A DNA stretch of 8,686 nt from an uncultured Sphingomonas sp. (GTDB lineage: Bacteria; Pseudomonadota; Alphaproteobacteria; Sphingomonadales; Sphingomonadaceae), in assembly GCA_946482655.1 (NCBI GenBank), contig CAMLSA010000119.1:1-8686 (forward strand), read 5' to 3'. Below, piece after piece: positions 5,830 to 8,686 of this stretch; the stretch's first letter is position 1; each line of letters starts with the position of its first letter. The translations under genes were made by a program, and so were the position numbers. The notes below the pieces were generated by a model. It did no database searches, had not been told where the DNA came from, and worked only from the letters and a program-made list of their open reading frames with translations.

Positions 5830-8686
5830 CAGGGTAAAATGGTTTGCGAGGTGGCCGAGCTTTTTCGCCGCCGCATGAGCAGATACGCGGCGGGAATGAC
5901 GAACATCGACAGGAGTGGCGCGGTCAGCATGCCGCCGACCATCGGCGCAGCGATCCGGCTCATCACTTCCGAGCCCGCGCCCGACCCTAGGAGGATGGGG
6001 AGCAAGCCGGCGATGATCACCGCGACCGTCATCGCCTTTGGCCGGACGCGGAGCAGCGCGCCCTCGCGCACGGCGGTTGTGACCGCATCGGGCGGGGGAT
6101 CGCTCCCCCGCTCCTCGAGCGCATCCTTCAGGTAGATCAGCATCACCACGCCGAACTCGGCGGAAACGCCGGCCAGCGCGATGAACCCGACGCCGGTCGC
6201 GACCGATTGGTGATAGCCGAGCAGATAGAGAATCCAGAAGCCGCCGGTGAGCGCGAATGGCAATGTGCCCATGATCAGCAGCGCTTCGTCGAGCCGCCCG
6301 AAGATCAGGAACAGCAGCACGAAGATGATGACCAGCGTCGCGGGGATGACGATCTTCAGCCGGTCGACCGCACGCTGGAGATATTCAAACTGCCCCGAAT
6401 AGGCGATGCTGACGCCGGGCGAGAGCCGGACCTTGCTCGCCACGGCGTGTTGCAGGTCCCCGACCGCCGAGGCGAGATCGCGCCCGCGCACATCGACATA
6501 GACCCAGGTCGAGGGCCGGCCATTCTCGGTCTTGAGCATCGGTGGGCCGTCGGCGACGGCGACGCGAGCGACGGTGCCAAGCGTGATCTGCTGGCCCGAC
6601 GGCGTCAGGACCGGCAGCGCGCGCAAGGCGTCGATGCTGTCGCGAATCTCGCGCGGATAGCGGACGTTGATCGGATAACGGGCCAGTCCCTCGACGGTCT
6701 GCCCCACATTTTCGCCGCCGACCGCGCCCGAGACGATCGCCTGGACATCGGCGATGTTGAGCCCATAGCGCGCGGCCGCCGCGCGATCGATGTCGATATC
6801 GACATAGCGCCCTCCCGTTAGCCGCTCGGCTAGCGCCGAGCTGACGCCGAGCACCGTTTTCGCGACCCCCTCGACCTCGCGCGCGATGCGGTCGAGCTCG
6901 GTAAGATCGCTCCCCGAAACCTTGACCCCGATCGGGCTCTTGATGCCGGTCGCCAGCATGTCGATGCGGTTGCGGATTGGCGGCACCCAGATATTCGCGA
7001 GACCCGGCACCTTCACTGCCCGGTCCAGTTCCTCGACCAGTCTGTCGGGCGTCATGCCGGGTCGCCATTCATCGCGGGGCTTGAAGCGGATCGTCGTCTC
7101 GAACATTTCGAGCGGCGCGGGATCGGTGGCGGTCTCGGCACGCCCCGCCTTACCGAACACGCTCTGCACCTCGGGCACTGTCTTGATCATGCGGTCGGTC
7201 TGCTGAAGCAGTTCGGACGCCTTGGCGGCCGAAAGACCCGGCAGGGCCGAGGGCATGTAGAGCAGGTCGCCTTCGTTCATTGCGGGCAGAAACTCCCCGC
7301 CGAGGCGCGACAGCGGCCAGGCGGTCGTCGCGAAGACCAGCGCTGCGATGACGAGCGTGGTCTTCGGCCGCTTGAGCACCCAGTCGATCGCGGGGCGATA
7401 GGCTCTGGTCAGCACCCGGTTGATTGGGTTCGCCTGCTCGGAAGGGATTTTGCCGCGGATCAGCCACCCCATCAGCACCGGCACCAGCGTCACCGAGAGG
7501 ATCGCGGCGGCCGCCATCGTATAGGTCTTGGTGAAAGCAAGCGGCGCGAACAGTCGGCCTTCCTGTGCCTGGAGCGTGAAGACCGGCACGAATGACAGCG
7601 TGATGATGAGGAGCGAGAAGAACAGCGCCGGCCCCACCTCCATCGCCGCTTCGGTGACGAGGATCCAGCGCTTGGCGCCATGAAGCTCCTCATCTGGATG
7701 GTCATGTTCCCAGCGCTCGATCTTCTTGTGGGCGTTCTCGATCATCACGATCGCGGCATCGACCATCGCACCGATCGCGATCGCGATGCCGCCCAGCGAC
7801 ATGATGTTCGCGTTCACCCCTTGCGCGTGCATGATGATGAAGGCGGCGAGCACGCCCAACGGCAAGGTGACGATCGCGACCAGCGCCGAGCGAACGTGCC
7901 AGAGGAACAGGGCGCAGACGATGGCGACGACGACGAACTCCTCGATGAGCTTGTGGGTGAGGTTCTCCACCGCCTGGTCGATGAGCTGCGAACGATCGTA
8001 GGTCGGCACCACCGCGACGCCGGGCGGCAGGCTCGTCTTCAGCTCTTCGAGCTTGGTCTTGACCGCCTCGATCGTGCTGCGCGCGTCCGCGCCCTGGCGC
8101 AGGATCACGACGCCGCCCGCGACTTCGCCGTCGCCGTCCAATTCGGCAATGCCGCGCCGCATCTCGGGGCCGGTCTGGATCGTAGCGACATCGCCCAGCG
8201 TCACCGGCACGCCGCCTGCGCCCACGCGCAGCGGGATCGCGCGGAAATCGTCGAGCGTCTTCAGATAGCCCGAAGCGCGGACCATATATTCGGCCTCGCC
8301 CATCTCCAGCACCGAGCCACCGGCTTCTTGATTGGCCTGCTGGATGGCGGAAACTGCCTGTTGATGCGTGATGCCGAAAGCGGCAAGCTTCACCGGGTCG
8401 AGCATGACCTGATACTGCTTGACCATTCCGCCGATGCTGGCGACTTCGGCGACCCCGGGCAGGCTTTTCAGCTCATAGCGCAGGAACCAGTCCTGCAAGC
8501 CCCGAAGCTGCGCCAAGTCATGGCCGCCGGTGCGATCAACCAAGGCATATTCGTAAACCCAGCCCACGCCGGTCGCATCGGGACCGATGGCGCTCTTCGC
8601 CTGCTCGGGGAGCCTTCCCTGCACCTGGTTCAGATATTCGAGCACGCGGCTGCGCGCCCAATAGAGGTCGGTGCCGTCCTCGAAGA
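5829..8686 (-). CDS. cusA: CusA-type RND Cu+/Ag+ efflux pump, HME4 class (first ~95 codons beyond right edge)
   Basis: Inner-membrane pump of the CusCBA system. About 951 codons are present; the frame is open through 8686, where [20 protein letters not shown] aligns with E. coli CusA from residue 97 (1047 aa in all), so the true start lies outside. Seen: TM4 with [20 protein letters not shown], the monovalent-metal signature, including the equivalent of D405; AEFGVV (E939) and [10 protein letters not shown] (K984) complete the proton relay. The three-methionine site is intact: LLYMPS (M573), LEMFETT (M623, E625) and RIDMLATG (M672). TM methionines equivalent to M391, M403, M410, M486, M501 and M1009, and periplasmic M271, are also present; M755 is replaced by Asn in VGGENVG. 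No frameshift is seen. The C-terminus is a short basic tail. cusF follows directly. cusB/cusC and any CusRS-type regulator are not in the window. Confidence 0.96.
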   Translation of the reverse strand, partial: FEDGTDLYWARSRVLEYLNQVQGRLPEQAKSAIGPDATGVGWVYEYALVDRTGGHDLAQLRGLQDWFLRYELKSLPGVAEVASIGGMVKQYQVMLDPVKLAAFGITHQQAVSAIQQANQEAGGSVLEMGEAEYMVRASGYLKTLDDFRAIPLRVGAGGVPVTLGDVATIQTGPEMRRGIAELDGDGEVAGGVVILRQGADARSTIEAVKTKLEELKTSLPPGVAVVPTYDRSQLIDQAVENLTHKLIEEFVVVAIVCALFLWHVRSALVAIVTLPLGVLAAFIIMHAQGVNANIMSLGGIAIAIGAMVDAAIVMIENAHKKIERWEHDHPDEELHGAKRWILVTEAAMEVGPALFFSLLIITLSFVPVFTLQAQEGRLFAPLAFTKTYTMAAAAILSVTLVPVLMGWLIRGKIPSEQANPINRVLTRAYRPAIDWVLKRPKTTLVIAALVFATTAWPLSRLGGEFLPAMNEGDLLYMPSALPGLSAAKASELLQQTDRMIKTVPEVQSVFGKAGRAETATDPAPLEMFETTIRFKPRDEWRPGMTPDRLVEELDRAVKVPGLANIWVPPIRNRIDMLATGIKSPIGVKVSGSDLTELDRIAREVEGVAKTVLGVSSALAERLTGGRYVDIDIDRAAAARYGLNIADVQAIVSGAVGGENVGQTVEGLARYPINVRYPREIRDSIDALRALPVLTPSGQQITLGTVARVAVADGPPMLKTENGRPSTWVYVDVRGRDLASAVGDLQHAVASKVRLSPGVSIAYSGQFEYLQRAVDRLKIVIPATLVIIFVLLFLIFGRLDEALLIMGTLPFALTGGFWILYLLGYHQSVATGVGFIALAGVSAEFGVVMLIYLKDALEERGSDPPPDAVTTAVREGALLRVRPKAMTVAVIIAGLLPILLGSGAGSEVMSRIAAPMVGGMLTAPLLSMFVIPAAYLLMRRRKSSATSQTILP

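Overview
This GC-rich window is a heavy-metal efflux locus. Codon use and protein character suggest an alphaproteobacterium, most likely a sphingomonad (Sphingomonas/Sphingobium/Novosphingobium type). That placement is an inference from sequence feel, not from a marker gene. No rRNA, tRNA, CRISPR array, insertion sequence or phage gene is visible. Nearly every base is coding, and both ends of the window cut through large RND transporter genes.

Right half, minus strand, 8686 to 5425: a monovalent-metal (Cu+/Ag+) RND pump gene, cusA, lacking only its first ~95 codons. It is followed after 11 bp by a cusF-like gene for a periplasmic copper-binding lipoprotein. The cusC/cusB partners are expected upstream, beyond the right edge.

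Centre, 4897-5298, plus strand: a MerR-family metal sensor, divergent from everything to its left and convergent with cusF. Between it and the next gene lies a perfect 9-3-9 palindrome inside a promoter with a 19-bp spacer, the classical MerR-activated architecture. This promoter faces left.

Left half, minus strand, 4825 to 1: a five-gene probable operon under that promoter. It encodes a short CDF-type cation transporter, a small secreted His-rich protein, the outer-membrane channel CzcC, the membrane-fusion lipoprotein CzcB and the inner-membrane pump CzcA. CzcA carries the divalent-cation (HME1) signature and is cut by the left edge after 442 codons. czcC-czcB-czcA are packed with 4-bp and 2-bp gaps.

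Working model: the MerR sensor detects a divalent metal (Zn/Cd/Co/Pb class) and switches on the CDF-CzcCBA operon. The CDF moves ions from cytoplasm to periplasm, and CzcCBA carries them across the outer membrane. The adjacent Cus module handles Cu+/Ag+ separately. Most of this is recognisable metal-resistance biology. The least described parts are the His-rich secreted protein, the sensor's mixed metal-site features and the short CDF with a Cys-containing metal site.
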